Positions 53,916 to 63,331 of a stretch of 64,000 nt of DNA are shown in pieces. Location of the stretch: positions 30,824 through 94,823 of the forward strand of contig CAKZPB010000136.1 of NCBI GenBank assembly GCA_937138395.1, read 5' to 3'. The stretch's first letter is position 1; the number at the start of each line of letters is the position of its first letter. The position numbers and the translations under genes were made by a program. The notes below the pieces were generated by a model. That model had not been told where the DNA came from and ran no database searches. It worked only from the letters and a program-made list of their open reading frames with translations. This stretch comes from an uncultured Pseudomonadota bacterium. GTDB taxonomy: Bacteria > Pseudomonadota > Gammaproteobacteria > Xanthomonadales > Wenzhouxiangellaceae.

Positions 53916-54890
53916 ATGAAGGACCCAACCGATCTGATCCAGCATGCACGTTCGGTGCTCGATACCGAGGCACGTGCCATCCAGTCGCTTGCAGACCGCC
54001 TGGACGAACACTTTATTGAAGCCTGTCAGCGCATTCTGGACTGTTCCGGGCATTTGATCATCACCGGGATGGGAAAATCCGGCCATATCGGCCACAAGAT
54101 GGCGGCCACGCTGGCCTCGACCGGAACGCCGGCTTTTTTTGTGCATCCGGCAGAAGCCAGCCATGGCGACTTGGGCATGATCAAATCCGATGATCTGATC
54201 GTCGCGCTGTCGAACTCGGGTGAGACCAGCGAAATCCTGGCGCTGTTGCCGGTCATCAAACGATTGGGAGTCGGGCTGATCAGCATGACCGGTCGCAGCA
54301 ATTCATCGCTGGCCCGACATTCCGATGTGCACCTCGATACCAGCGTGGACCGTGAAGCCTGCCCGCTCGGACTGGCTCCGACCGCTTCAACTGCAGCGCA
54401 AATGGCGATGGGCGATGCACTGGCTATTGCCCTGCTGGAAGCGCGCGGCTTTACTGCAGAGGATTTCGCGCTATCGCATCCCGGCGGCGCGCTCGGCAAG
54501 AAGTTGCTGCTGCACATTCGCGACGTCATGCATCAAGGCGATGATCTGCCGCTGATCAAACCGGAACAGACCATTTCCGAAGCCATTGTCGTCATGACGA
54601 AAAGCCGGTTGGGCCTGTGCGCTGTTACCGACCCGGAAGGCCGGCCGGTGGGCATTCTGACCGATGGCGATCTACGGCGCGGGCTGGACGGCATTGGCGA
54701 TATCCGCACGACCGCGGTCCAACAGCTGATGACTGAAAACCCTCACACGATTCCGGCCGACGCGCTGGCCGCGAAGGCCGTGGAGTTGATGCAGCGCCGT
54801 CGGATCCAGGGCTTGTTGGTGGTCGATGCACACCAGCGTCTGATTGGTGCGCTGAACTTTCAGGATCTACTGCAGGCTGGAGTGGTCTAG
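53916..54890 (+). CDS. kdsD: D-arabinose 5-phosphate isomerase (KpsF/GutQ family)
   Basis: SIS domain (GMGKSGHIGHKMAATLASTGTPAFFVHPAEASHGDLGM) plus two CBS domains. Confidence 0.96.
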   Translation: MKDPTDLIQHARSVLDTEARAIQSLADRLDEHFIEACQRILDCSGHLIITGMGKSGHIGHKMAATLASTGTPAFFVHPAEASHGDLGMIKSDDLIVALSNSGETSEILALLPVIKRLGVGLISMTGRSNSSLARHSDVHLDTSVDREACPLGLAPTASTAAQMAMGDALAIALLEARGFTAEDFALSHPGGALGKKLLLHIRDVMHQGDDLPLIKPEQTISEAIVVMTKSRLGLCAVTDPEGRPVGILTDGDLRRGLDGIGDIRTTAVQQLMTENPHTIPADALAAKAVELMQRRRIQGLLVVDAHQRLIGALNFQDLLQAGVV

Positions 54891-54892
54891 CC

Positions 54893-55465
54893 ATGAGCGA
54901 TGATTTTCATAGCATCGATTGGCCGGCCGCCCTGCTCGAACAAGCCCGAGACATTCGCATGGTGGTGTTCGATGTCGATGGCGTAATGACCGATGGCCGT
55001 CTCTATCGTGACGACGCCGGCAATGAAATCAAGGCCTTTCATTCACGCGATGGTCTCGGCATGAAGGGTCTGATGAATTCAGGCTATCGCGTCGCCGTGC
55101 TGACCGCTCGGCGCTCCAGGCTGGTCGAACATCGAATGACCGAGCTCGGTATCGAACTGTTTGAACAAGGCCGGCACGATAAAGGCGAAGCCTTTAATGA
55201 ATTGCTGTCCAAAGCGGATATTCAGGCCGCGAACACCGCCTACATGGGCGATGACCTGGTCGACTGGCCCGCCATGTCCCAGGCAGCCCTGAAAGTCTGT
55301 CCGGCCGATGCCGATGCCTGGATCTGCGGCCAGGCCGACTACATCACTCAGGCCCGTGCCGGACGCGGTGCGGTACGCGAGTTGTGCGAGCTGCTCTTGA
55401 ACGCCAGCGGTCAACTGGCTGACTGGCGCGCAGGTTTCGGCATACAAGGCAAGAAAAAACCATGA
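54893..55465 (+). CDS. kdsC: KDO-8-phosphate phosphatase
   Basis: VVFDVDGVMTDGRLYRDDAGNEIKAFHSRDGLGMK. Confidence 0.96.
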   Translation: MSDDFHSIDWPAALLEQARDIRMVVFDVDGVMTDGRLYRDDAGNEIKAFHSRDGLGMKGLMNSGYRVAVLTARRSRLVEHRMTELGIELFEQGRHDKGEAFNELLSKADIQAANTAYMGDDLVDWPAMSQAALKVCPADADAWICGQADYITQARAGRGAVRELCELLLNASGQLADWRAGFGIQGKKKP

Positions 55466-56037
55466 ACCGTAAAACCGTGTGGCTGCTGGCCGGTTTGACA
55501 TTGTTGCTGGTACTTGCAGCGCAGTGGTGGTCGAGCCGAAACGACGATGACAATGCCGTAACCGATTCAGACACAAGCCAGTTGATCGACTACGCGCTGA
55601 CGAATTTCAGCGCAGAAGTATTCAATGCCGAGGGTGAGCTTGAGCTGACGCTTGCGGCCCCAAGCCTGAAACACTATGCCGAGCGCCGTCAGGCCGAAAT
55701 CACGAGGCCTGAATTTCAGCTCCTGCAGCAGCAAAGCCCCTGGAACGGACAGGCTGCGGCTGGAACGATCGATCGCAATCATCAGCAATTGAGTCTGAGC
55801 GGCCAGGTCGAACTCAAGCAGGATCACCCGGACGGCGTCATCGTGCTGGAATCCGAGTTCATCCGCTATGATCGAGAACGCCAGCAGTTGCATTCGCCCG
55901 ATGTCGCCCGTGTGCGGCAGGCGGGAACTGAACTACACGGTGGTACTCTTACAGTATGGGTGGAAGAACAACGTGCGGAGCTACAAAATGATGTTCAAGG
56001 TACTTACCGGGCTGCTGCTCGCAGGCCTGCTGAATAA
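55462..56037 (+). CDS. lptC: LPS export system protein LptC
   Basis: Single N-terminal TM plus OstA-like fold sequence; position between kdsC and lptA. Confidence 0.88.
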   Translation: MNRKTVWLLAGLTLLLVLAAQWWSSRNDDDNAVTDSDTSQLIDYALTNFSAEVFNAEGELELTLAAPSLKHYAERRQAEITRPEFQLLQQQSPWNGQAAAGTIDRNHQQLSLSGQVELKQDHPDGVIVLESEFIRYDRERQQLHSPDVARVRQAGTELHGGTLTVWVEEQRAELQNDVQGTYRAAARRPAE

Positions 56038-56554
56038 TCCGGCCTGGTCACAGGACGAATCGTCCGAACCCGATCCGACCCGCGTTGCGGTAACGCAGGC
56101 CAGCGCGTCAGAGTCTGACACCCGGCCGGCTTCGGAAGCGCCGATCGTGATTGACTCGGAAAACAATCGGTATGACTTGCGAACCGGCGTCACCGAATTC
56201 AACGACAACGTCTATATCAAGCGTGGACCGATGCAAATTCAGGCCGATCGCGGCATCATCCGGCAGGCGGATGGCGAAATGACCGAAATCGAATTGTTCG
56301 GCAGCCCGACCCAGTGGCGTGATCAGCTGGAAGACGGCAGCATTGTCAGCGGCGAAGCGCGCACTATTTTCTTCGATGTCGTGACCAATATCGTCACGCT
56401 GACCGGCAGTGCCGTCATCCGTCATGAACAGGGCGAATTCACCGGCGACCGGCTGGTCTATGACCTGAATAACGAGAGCCTGAGCGGCAGCGGCAATGGC
56501 GACAATCGGGCTCGCGTCATCATTGAACCCGGTGCAATGCCGGACAACAACTGA
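55988..56554 (+). CDS. lptA: LPS transport periplasmic protein LptA
   Basis: Signal peptide; [38 protein letters not shown] OstA-like domain. Confidence 0.92.
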   Translation: MMFKVLTGLLLAGLLNNPAWSQDESSEPDPTRVAVTQASASESDTRPASEAPIVIDSENNRYDLRTGVTEFNDNVYIKRGPMQIQADRGIIRQADGEMTEIELFGSPTQWRDQLEDGSIVSGEARTIFFDVVTNIVTLTGSAVIRHEQGEFTGDRLVYDLNNESLSGSGNGDNRARVIIEPGAMPDNN

Positions 56555-56570
56555 TTTAGAGCAGCACACC

Positions 56571-57290
56571 ATGTTACTCGCTGAACAACTGGTCAAGCGC
56601 TATCGCTCTCGTGCCGTGGTGCACGGTGTATCACTACAGGTCGAACAGGGCGAAGTGGTCGGGCTGCTGGGGCCGAACGGCGCCGGTAAAACCACCTGCT
56701 TCTACATGGTCGTCGGGCTGGTGCCGGCGGATGGCGGCAGCATCAAGCTTGACGGTACGGATATCACTCGCGCCAATATGCATCGCAGAGCGCGCCAGGG
56801 CCTGGGTTATCTGCCGCAGGAAGCTTCGATCTTCCGCCGCATGTCCGTGCAGGACAATATTCTGGCCATACTTGAATTGCGCGATGACCTCGACGAGCAG
56901 CAGCGCACACAGGAAGCGGCCCGCCTGATGGAGGAATTCAGCGTCAGCCACTTGGCCGACCAGTCCGGCATCAGCCTGTCTGGTGGTGAGCGACGGCGGG
57001 TTGAAATCGCGCGTGCACTGGCTGCGAACCCGCGCTTCATGCTGCTGGACGAACCGTTTGCCGGTGTCGATCCGATTTCAATCGGCGAAATCCAGCGGAT
57101 CGTCAAGCATTTACGGGAGCGTAACATCGGCATCCTGATCACTGATCACAACGTACGCGAAACCCTCGGCATCTGCGATCGCGCCTACATCATCTCCGAA
57201 GGCCGCGTGCTGACCCAGGGCTCGCCTCAGGACGTGCTCGACGATGAAGACGTGCGTAACGTGTATCTGGGTAAAGAATTCAAGCTCTGA
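56571..57290 (+). CDS. lptB: LPS export ABC transporter ATP-binding protein LptB
   Basis: [56 protein letters not shown]. Confidence 0.98.
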   Translation: MLLAEQLVKRYRSRAVVHGVSLQVEQGEVVGLLGPNGAGKTTCFYMVVGLVPADGGSIKLDGTDITRANMHRRARQGLGYLPQEASIFRRMSVQDNILAILELRDDLDEQQRTQEAARLMEEFSVSHLADQSGISLSGGERRRVEIARALAANPRFMLLDEPFAGVDPISIGEIQRIVKHLRERNIGILITDHNVRETLGICDRAYIISEGRVLTQGSPQDVLDDEDVRNVYLGKEFKL

Positions 57291-58195
57291 TGGCTCCGGC
57301 AGAAGAACCCGATTCGGCGCTTGAATTTACCGGCGAACGCTTCACGCCGGAATGTGTCCGCGAAATCTTTTACGAGCACTGGCACCGCTACGCCTGGGCC
57401 ACCGAACTCGTCAAAGGCCAGCGCGTACTGGATGCCGCCTGCGGTGAAGGTTATGGCAGTCACCTGTTGTCACGCGTTGCCAAGCACGTCGACGGCGTCG
57501 ATATTGCAAGCGAGGCAATCAAGCATGCAAGACAACAATACCAACGCGATCACCTGCAGTTTCATCAAGCAAGTGCCCTCGACCTGCCGTTTGAAGATGG
57601 CCAATACGATTGTGTCGTGTCTTTTGAAACGCTGGAGCATCTGGCCGAGCACGATCAGCTGATCGGTGAATTTCGCCGCGTGCTGGCGCCCGATGGTCTG
57701 CTGATCATTTCCACTCCCGACAAGAAGACGTATTCCGACGATACCGGCTTCAACAATGAACACCACGTGCGCGAGCTATATCAGGACGAGTTCAAGCAGC
57801 TGCTGGCGAAGTACTTCAATCACCACCGGCTGTACGGGCAAAAACTGATGTTTCACTCTGCGATCTGGAGTCTCGAATCCAGCAATGGAGACGGAACCCA
57901 ACACCTGCTGTCGGAGGAGGACGGGCGTGTTCAGCGTCAAGCCTCGCCCGGGTTGCACCCGATGTACTACCTGGCCGTGGCCAGCAATGCCGCGGATACG
58001 CTTCCGGATGCACACGCTCTGTCCTTGTTCAGCGATCGCACCGAATCGGTCTATCAGCACTATAGCGATGAAGTCGGTAAACATATTCGCGCCGGCGAAC
58101 TGTTGCTGGAACGCGAACGGGAGATCGAACAGCTCAAGAACACCAAGACCACACGCTGGTCGCTGATTAAACAGCTGCTGAAACCCAGCCAATGA
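57290..58195 (+). CDS. class I SAM-dependent methyltransferase
   Basis: EFTGERFTPE…VLDAACGEGYGSHLL…VDIASEAIKHAR; TGATG overlap with lptB. Confidence 0.88.
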   Translation: MAPAEEPDSALEFTGERFTPECVREIFYEHWHRYAWATELVKGQRVLDAACGEGYGSHLLSRVAKHVDGVDIASEAIKHARQQYQRDHLQFHQASALDLPFEDGQYDCVVSFETLEHLAEHDQLIGEFRRVLAPDGLLIISTPDKKTYSDDTGFNNEHHVRELYQDEFKQLLAKYFNHHRLYGQKLMFHSAIWSLESSNGDGTQHLLSEEDGRVQRQASPGLHPMYYLAVASNAADTLPDAHALSLFSDRTESVYQHYSDEVGKHIRAGELLLEREREIEQLKNTKTTRWSLIKQLLKPSQ

Positions 58196-59070
58196 ACGCT
58201 GCAACCGGACTCGATCGGGTCGAGGTCCTGATTGTCAACTACAACGCCGGACCGTGGCTGGGACGCTGCGTCGAAACCCTGATTGCGGACGGCGGAAATG
58301 AGCTTTTGATCCACGTCGTCGACAACGCGTCCAGTGATAATAGCCTGGCATTACTGCCGCAATCAAAGCAGATTCATATCGAGCGCAACGACCGCAATCT
58401 CGGATTCGCCGGCGCAATCGAACGCTATCGTCCAGCCCTGTCGCGCGACTATCTGCTCGTGCTGAATCCGGACTCCATGATCGATCAGGACGATCTTGTG
58501 CGCCTGGTCGAGGAACTGGATCGGCACCCCCGTGCCGGACTGGTCTCAGGCAAGGTACTGAGTGAAACCGGGCTGGAACAACGTGCCAGTCGCAGACAGC
58601 TCCCAACGCCCAAGCGCATTCTGGCCGAACTTCGGTCGAGTGATCAATCTGATCAAGCGCGGATCGATTTGACCCATACCCCGGCACCCAGTGAATCGAT
58701 CGAAATCGAAGCAGTCTCGGGTGCCTGCATGCTGGTTCGTCGTACAGCGCTTGAAGCAGTCGGCGGATTCGATGCCGACTATCCGTTACATTTTGAAGAT
58801 CTGGACCTGTTCGCGCGCCTGCAGAACGCAGGCTGGACAATCCGCTGGTGTGCCGACGTTCAGATCGTCCACGTCGGCGGCGCATCGTCGAACAGCCGCC
58901 CGCTGGCCGTTCACTGGGCCAAGCATCGCGGCCTGTGGCGCTATTTGAACAAGCACTGCAAGCCCATCTGGCCCCAGTGGCAGCGGCCGATCTGGGCATT
59001 ATTGGTGGTGTTGCATGCGGCAATCATGGCGCCGCTGGTATGGCTACGGCGACGTCCGCCGAGTACATGA
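58192..59070 (+). CDS. glycosyltransferase family 2
   Basis: VEVLIVNYNAGPWLGRCVETL; DNASSDNSL; LLVLNPDSMIDQDD; FDADYPLHFEDLDLFARL. Confidence 0.92.
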   Translation: MNAATGLDRVEVLIVNYNAGPWLGRCVETLIADGGNELLIHVVDNASSDNSLALLPQSKQIHIERNDRNLGFAGAIERYRPALSRDYLLVLNPDSMIDQDDLVRLVEELDRHPRAGLVSGKVLSETGLEQRASRRQLPTPKRILAELRSSDQSDQARIDLTHTPAPSESIEIEAVSGACMLVRRTALEAVGGFDADYPLHFEDLDLFARLQNAGWTIRWCADVQIVHVGGASSNSRPLAVHWAKHRGLWRYLNKHCKPIWPQWQRPIWALLVVLHAAIMAPLVWLRRRPPST

Positions 59071-59921
59071 ATTCAATCGCCACGCACGGCCATACCCTTC
59101 CTCCGGTCCTGGTTCTTGGCGCCACGGGTCAGGTCGGGCAGGCCCTGATTCCTTTGCTCATTGAAGGTGGTCATGCCGTACTGGCGGTTTCCCGCCAAGT
59201 CCCTGTGGAGCATCGCGCCAACGTAATCTGGATTCAGCAAGACTTGTCGAGTGAACCAATCCGCAGTCAGACCCAAACATTGCTGAGCGTGGGACCGTTG
59301 TCGCTGGCACTGCGACAGGTCCGGGCTACACCGGCAGTACGGAGAGTCATTGCGCTCAGTTCAGCCAGTGTGCTGTTCAAGCACAATTCGAAGGATCGCA
59401 ACGAACGCGCCATGATTCAAACGCTGCTGGATAGCGAGCAGCAACTCGAACGACTGGCCGAGCAACGCGGCATCGATCTGACCCTGCTGCGCCCGACGCT
59501 GATCTATGGCGGTGACGACGCCAATATTTCAGTCATTCGCAAGCTGGTAAAAACCCGGCGCTGGCTGCCCTGTGCAGGGAATGGTTTACGTCAACCCGCA
59601 CATGTCGAGGACCTTGCAGACCTGATCGTTTGCCTGATACCAAGGACCGGCTTCGGCCAGGAATGCTTCGAGCTGGGTGGCGGTGAAGCCCTCGGCTACC
59701 GTGACATGATCCAGCGCATCGCGCAAAGTGAACAACAATCCGTGCGCCTGCTGCGACTGCCGCCCTGGTTGATAACACCGGGCTTGCGACTGGCCCACAT
59801 GAGCGGGCGTTTTCAATCCATCAGGCCGGCCATGATCGCGCGCCAGCGAGAGGATCTGGACGTCGACGACACACTGGCTCGACAGCAGCTGAACTGGCAA
59901 CCCCGGCCATTCGAGCCCTGA
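59067..59921 (+). CDS. NAD(P)-dependent epimerase/dehydratase-like protein
   Basis: VLVLGATGQVGQALIPLLIEGGH Rossmann motif; LRPTLIYGGDDANISVI; ATGA overlap with the GT2 gene. Confidence 0.85.
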   Translation: MNSIATHGHTLPPVLVLGATGQVGQALIPLLIEGGHAVLAVSRQVPVEHRANVIWIQQDLSSEPIRSQTQTLLSVGPLSLALRQVRATPAVRRVIALSSASVLFKHNSKDRNERAMIQTLLDSEQQLERLAEQRGIDLTLLRPTLIYGGDDANISVIRKLVKTRRWLPCAGNGLRQPAHVEDLADLIVCLIPRTGFGQECFELGGGEALGYRDMIQRIAQSEQQSVRLLRLPPWLITPGLRLAHMSGRFQSIRPAMIARQREDLDVDDTLARQQLNWQPRPFEP

Positions 59922-60085
59922 ACAACGCGGCGGATCAGCCGTCCAGTATTTTGTATCGCACGCGCCTGGGTCCGGCCTGGTCGCCCTGGCTTACTACCTT
60001 CCCTTCCCTGATCCACAGAAAGCCCTAACCACCTGTCTAGAAAGCTGGACTGCCCGTGAAACGCGCATGGATAGATGTGCGGAAA

Positions 60086-60102
60086 CACAGACATCCCCTG
60101 TG
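60086..60102. promoter_or_regulatory. inverted repeat CACAG-N7-CTGTG, candidate activator site
   Basis: About 40 bp upstream of the sigma-54 -24 element. Confidence 0.3.
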
Positions 60103-60143
60103 ACCATTTTCCATAAGTACTTGTTTATCAGAGGTTTTTTATC

Positions 60144-60159
60144 TGGCACGTCGATTGCA
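60144..60159 (+). promoter_or_regulatory. sigma-54 promoter (-24/-12)
   Basis: TGGCAC-GTCGA-TTGCA, full match to TGGCAC-N5-TTGCW, 32 bp upstream of an ATG. Confidence 0.8.
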
Positions 60160-60191
60160 ATTGGGGACTATCACATACTGAGGGCAAACCA

Positions 60192-60461
60192 ATGAACCAT
60201 TCACTCAAACCATGCCGAAGATGCTGGCTCATCATTTTCTTATTGATTTTGCTGCCGACTATCGGGACTGCGCAGACCCTGTTGATGGATCGCGCCGGCC
60301 TTTCATCGATTTTTCCTGAAGACATTGATGACAAGCGCTATGGAGTGTCACCGCTCAGCGCCTCGAATAATCCTTACCGGGAATCACAGGTTGTCCAGTC
60401 AGGCATCAACCCTCCCGCTGACATTGAACGGTTCAACACTCCATGGAGCCAAATCCGATGA
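60192..60461 (+). CDS. small exported hypothetical protein (89 aa)
   Basis: Signal peptide CWLIIFLLILLPTIGTAQ; upstream sigma-54 promoter; stop overlaps next start (ATGA). Confidence 0.75.
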   Translation: MNHSLKPCRRCWLIIFLLILLPTIGTAQTLLMDRAGLSSIFPEDIDDKRYGVSPLSASNNPYRESQVVQSGINPPADIERFNTPWSQIR

Positions 60462-63319
60462 CATTTCCGAAGCTTGAACTGAACCAAACGGTCCTGGCTT
60501 GCATGCTGACTGGCGGCGTATTCCTCATGGCATGGTCTTCGGTGTGCGAGGCAGGCAACCCCATCACAGTCAACACCAATTCCGGCGCCCCTTTCGTGCC
60601 CGGCAATAACGATGGACTGTGCTCACTGGCTGAAGCCATCAATAATGCGAACGAAGCTGGCAGTACCGCAATCACTACATTTTCACCCGACTGCCCGATT
60701 CCAGGAGCAACGCCCCCATTATTGACCCCGATCGACATCTTCATTCAAAGTGGCATCGGCGATATCAATCTGGACGGATTGCTAACGATTAATTCTCCAG
60801 CGAGGCTGATCGGCCCATCACCTTCCGACAAAGCCAGAATAACAACCAGCTCCACTGAAGGAATATTAGTAATAGATCAGACCAATATCGCGCAACTCAA
60901 CGCCGATATCTGGGAGCTGAGAAACCTTGAATTCTTTGGGTCACATAAAGAAGGTAACGATCCCGGTAATTTCACCTGTCCGGTTCGCGGTGGTGCAGTA
61001 TGCGCTAGGCTTGGCAAAACAAATGCGCTACTGTCAATCATCGACAGCGAGTTCAAGGACAACAGCGTCACCCCGGATGCAGGCGGCAGTTCCTATGGCG
61101 GCGGCTTGGCTGTTTACGGCAGACCTGACATTTCTGGAGAGCGCCTGATTATCGAAAACAGCCACTTCGAGGGGAACAGTGGCGTGGATTTTGGTGGCGC
61201 GGCAGACATTAAATGGCTCGGTGTCAACATTCAAGATTCGCATTTCGAAAACAACGACGCGCAAAGAGGAGGCGGAATTAACGCTGGCGACAACGCGTCA
61301 TTTAGCATTAACCGGTCTACGTTTTTTGGAAACAATGCAACGTCAGGCTTTGGCGGTGCGCTGGCATTGGAAGATTTCACCACTGCGGTCATCACCAACT
61401 CTATTTTCGAGTTGAACAGCGGCATCAACTTCAGCGGTACAAGCGACTTCCAGGGTCATGCACTCCGTGTTGCCGGCACGTCTTCGGAATCCAATAACCT
61501 TTTGTTGCTTAATTCCGAGTTCAAAGCCAACCAGACTGGCGCTCTTCGCTTGTTGAATGGTGTGCAAGCGACGATCGCCTCTACGACCATGCATGACAAC
61601 CGCGTGCGCGCCAGTGCTGGAGGCATTGTCTCTGTAAACGACTCAGTATTGGACATGTTCAACTCAAGTATCGTCGACAATGTTGGCCTTGAAGACGCTC
61701 CAGCGCTTCCAGTTGCGGGAATCCAAGTCCAGAGCGGCACGCTGAATCTGGAGCATGTAACGATCAGTCAAAACCAGGGCGCTGGATCAAATTCGGTGGG
61801 TGGTCTTCACCTGATCGACAACTCGACTGCAGATCTGAGCGCAACCCTGATTGCTGACAACTTCGCGCTGACCAACGGGAACGTGCTTGTAGAAGCAGGC
61901 TCGGTGCTCAACGTTCACTCGTCGCAGTTTGGTGACAGCGCAGCAGAGATCAACGGTAGCAATACGGCAAATGTATTCAACAATATCAGCGGTCTGGATT
62001 CTGTGCAGGATATGGGTTGCACGGTACTGGCTGGAGCTACCGCAAACCTTCGCTGCGTACCACTGGCACCGCTGACTGCCAGCGCAGTGGCAGTTGATCG
62101 CTCGGACCCGTCGACAACACTGACCAGCGATCAGCGGGGTTCATTGTTCACGCGGGCAACGGGAGGCGGAAATCTTCCCGATATCGGCGCGCATGAGCTG
62201 CAGCCGCCAATTATTTCTATCGAACCGAACACGATCACCGCTCGCAATGAGGGCAACAGCGGCACAACACCGTTTCCGTTTACGCTGCTGAGAAATGGCG
62301 ATACGCGAAACATTTCCTTTGCCAATTGGAACGTGTTAGGCGAAGGGCCAACGCCCGCGAACATAGCGGATTTCAGCAGCACCAGCGGCAGCGCGTTTTT
62401 TGATGTTGGTGCAAATTCGACCGACGTCACCATCAATGTCATCGGTGATACCGCGTCTGAGCCCGACGAAGGCTTCCGGCTCGCGCTGGCCGGATTGACC
62501 AATGGTCAGCCCGGCGCAGTCTTTGCCAAATCAGCGACGATCCTGAACGACGATGCACTGCTACCTGTAGCCATTGTTTCAATTGAGCCCATCCTGATTG
62601 ACCTCGTGGAGGGAAATTTCATCATCGGCTCGGTGCAGACGCTACGCGTGACGCGTAGCCAATTACTTGGTGGACTCTGCAGTTTTCAAGCCGAACTCGC
62701 TGCCTCCGGCGGAAACGGGGTCAACAGCGATGACTTTCTGAACTGGAACCTGGGCACGCAGACCTTCGTGATGCAGCCCGGTGATGAGTTCATCGATATT
62801 GAACTTCAAGTGACAGGCGATGGGCTGTTCGAAGGGGATGAAGGCTATCGAATGGGGTTGATCAATCCATCCGGTTGTGTCGTCAACAACAATGCATCTG
62901 CAGTTGAAGGTGTGATCATCGATGACGAAAGCCAGATGAGTATCGATGCGATTACGATTGCAGGACCCGAGGGCAATAGCGGCAGCACTGCGTTCACCTT
63001 TGAAATCAGTCGCACGGGCTTTATTCAGGCACCTGCAAGCGTCAACTGGGCCGTGGTTGGCAGTGGTAGCAATCCAGCAACTGCCGACGATTTTGTCGGC
63101 GGCGTGCTGCCCTCCGGCGGAGTCGGCTTCCCACCCGGCGTGATCAGCATTCAAATTACGATCCAGGTCGCAGGCGATATTGAAGGTGAGTTCGATGAAC
63201 AGTTCACTGTCCAACTGAGTTCACCTACAGGCGGGGAAATTCTGAATGGCACAGCGAACTCGACAATCATCAATGACGACGCAAGCGACCTGTTGTTTGC
63301 GGATAGCTTCGAACAATAA
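60458..63319 (+). CDS. secreted right-handed beta-helix protein with Calx-beta-like domains and C-terminal LLFADSFEQ
   Basis: Signal peptide; DGLCSLAEAINNANEAG; repetitive NNSxFExNSG strands; three Calx-beta-like units (…GD…E.DE.F…L). Confidence 0.85.
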   Translation: MTFPKLELNQTVLACMLTGGVFLMAWSSVCEAGNPITVNTNSGAPFVPGNNDGLCSLAEAINNANEAGSTAITTFSPDCPIPGATPPLLTPIDIFIQSGIGDINLDGLLTINSPARLIGPSPSDKARITTSSTEGILVIDQTNIAQLNADIWELRNLEFFGSHKEGNDPGNFTCPVRGGAVCARLGKTNALLSIIDSEFKDNSVTPDAGGSSYGGGLAVYGRPDISGERLIIENSHFEGNSGVDFGGAADIKWLGVNIQDSHFENNDAQRGGGINAGDNASFSINRSTFFGNNATSGFGGALALEDFTTAVITNSIFELNSGINFSGTSDFQGHALRVAGTSSESNNLLLLNSEFKANQTGALRLLNGVQATIASTTMHDNRVRASAGGIVSVNDSVLDMFNSSIVDNVGLEDAPALPVAGIQVQSGTLNLEHVTISQNQGAGSNSVGGLHLIDNSTADLSATLIADNFALTNGNVLVEAGSVLNVHSSQFGDSAAEINGSNTANVFNNISGLDSVQDMGCTVLAGATANLRCVPLAPLTASAVAVDRSDPSTTLTSDQRGSLFTRATGGGNLPDIGAHELQPPIISIEPNTITARNEGNSGTTPFPFTLLRNGDTRNISFANWNVLGEGPTPANIADFSSTSGSAFFDVGANSTDVTINVIGDTASEPDEGFRLALAGLTNGQPGAVFAKSATILNDDALLPVAIVSIEPILIDLVEGNFIIGSVQTLRVTRSQLLGGLCSFQAELAASGGNGVNSDDFLNWNLGTQTFVMQPGDEFIDIELQVTGDGLFEGDEGYRMGLINPSGCVVNNNASAVEGVIIDDESQMSIDAITIAGPEGNSGSTAFTFEISRTGFIQAPASVNWAVVGSGSNPATADDFVGGVLPSGGVGFPPGVISIQITIQVAGDIEGEFDEQFTVQLSSPTGGEILNGTANSTIINDDASDLLFADSFEQ

Positions 63320-63331
63320 CGTCTGTTTACA

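Noticed and set aside
60458-63319. PEP-CTERM/exosortase or LPXTG substrate
   Set aside because: No PEP/LPXTG motif, no C-terminal TM helix or basic tail.
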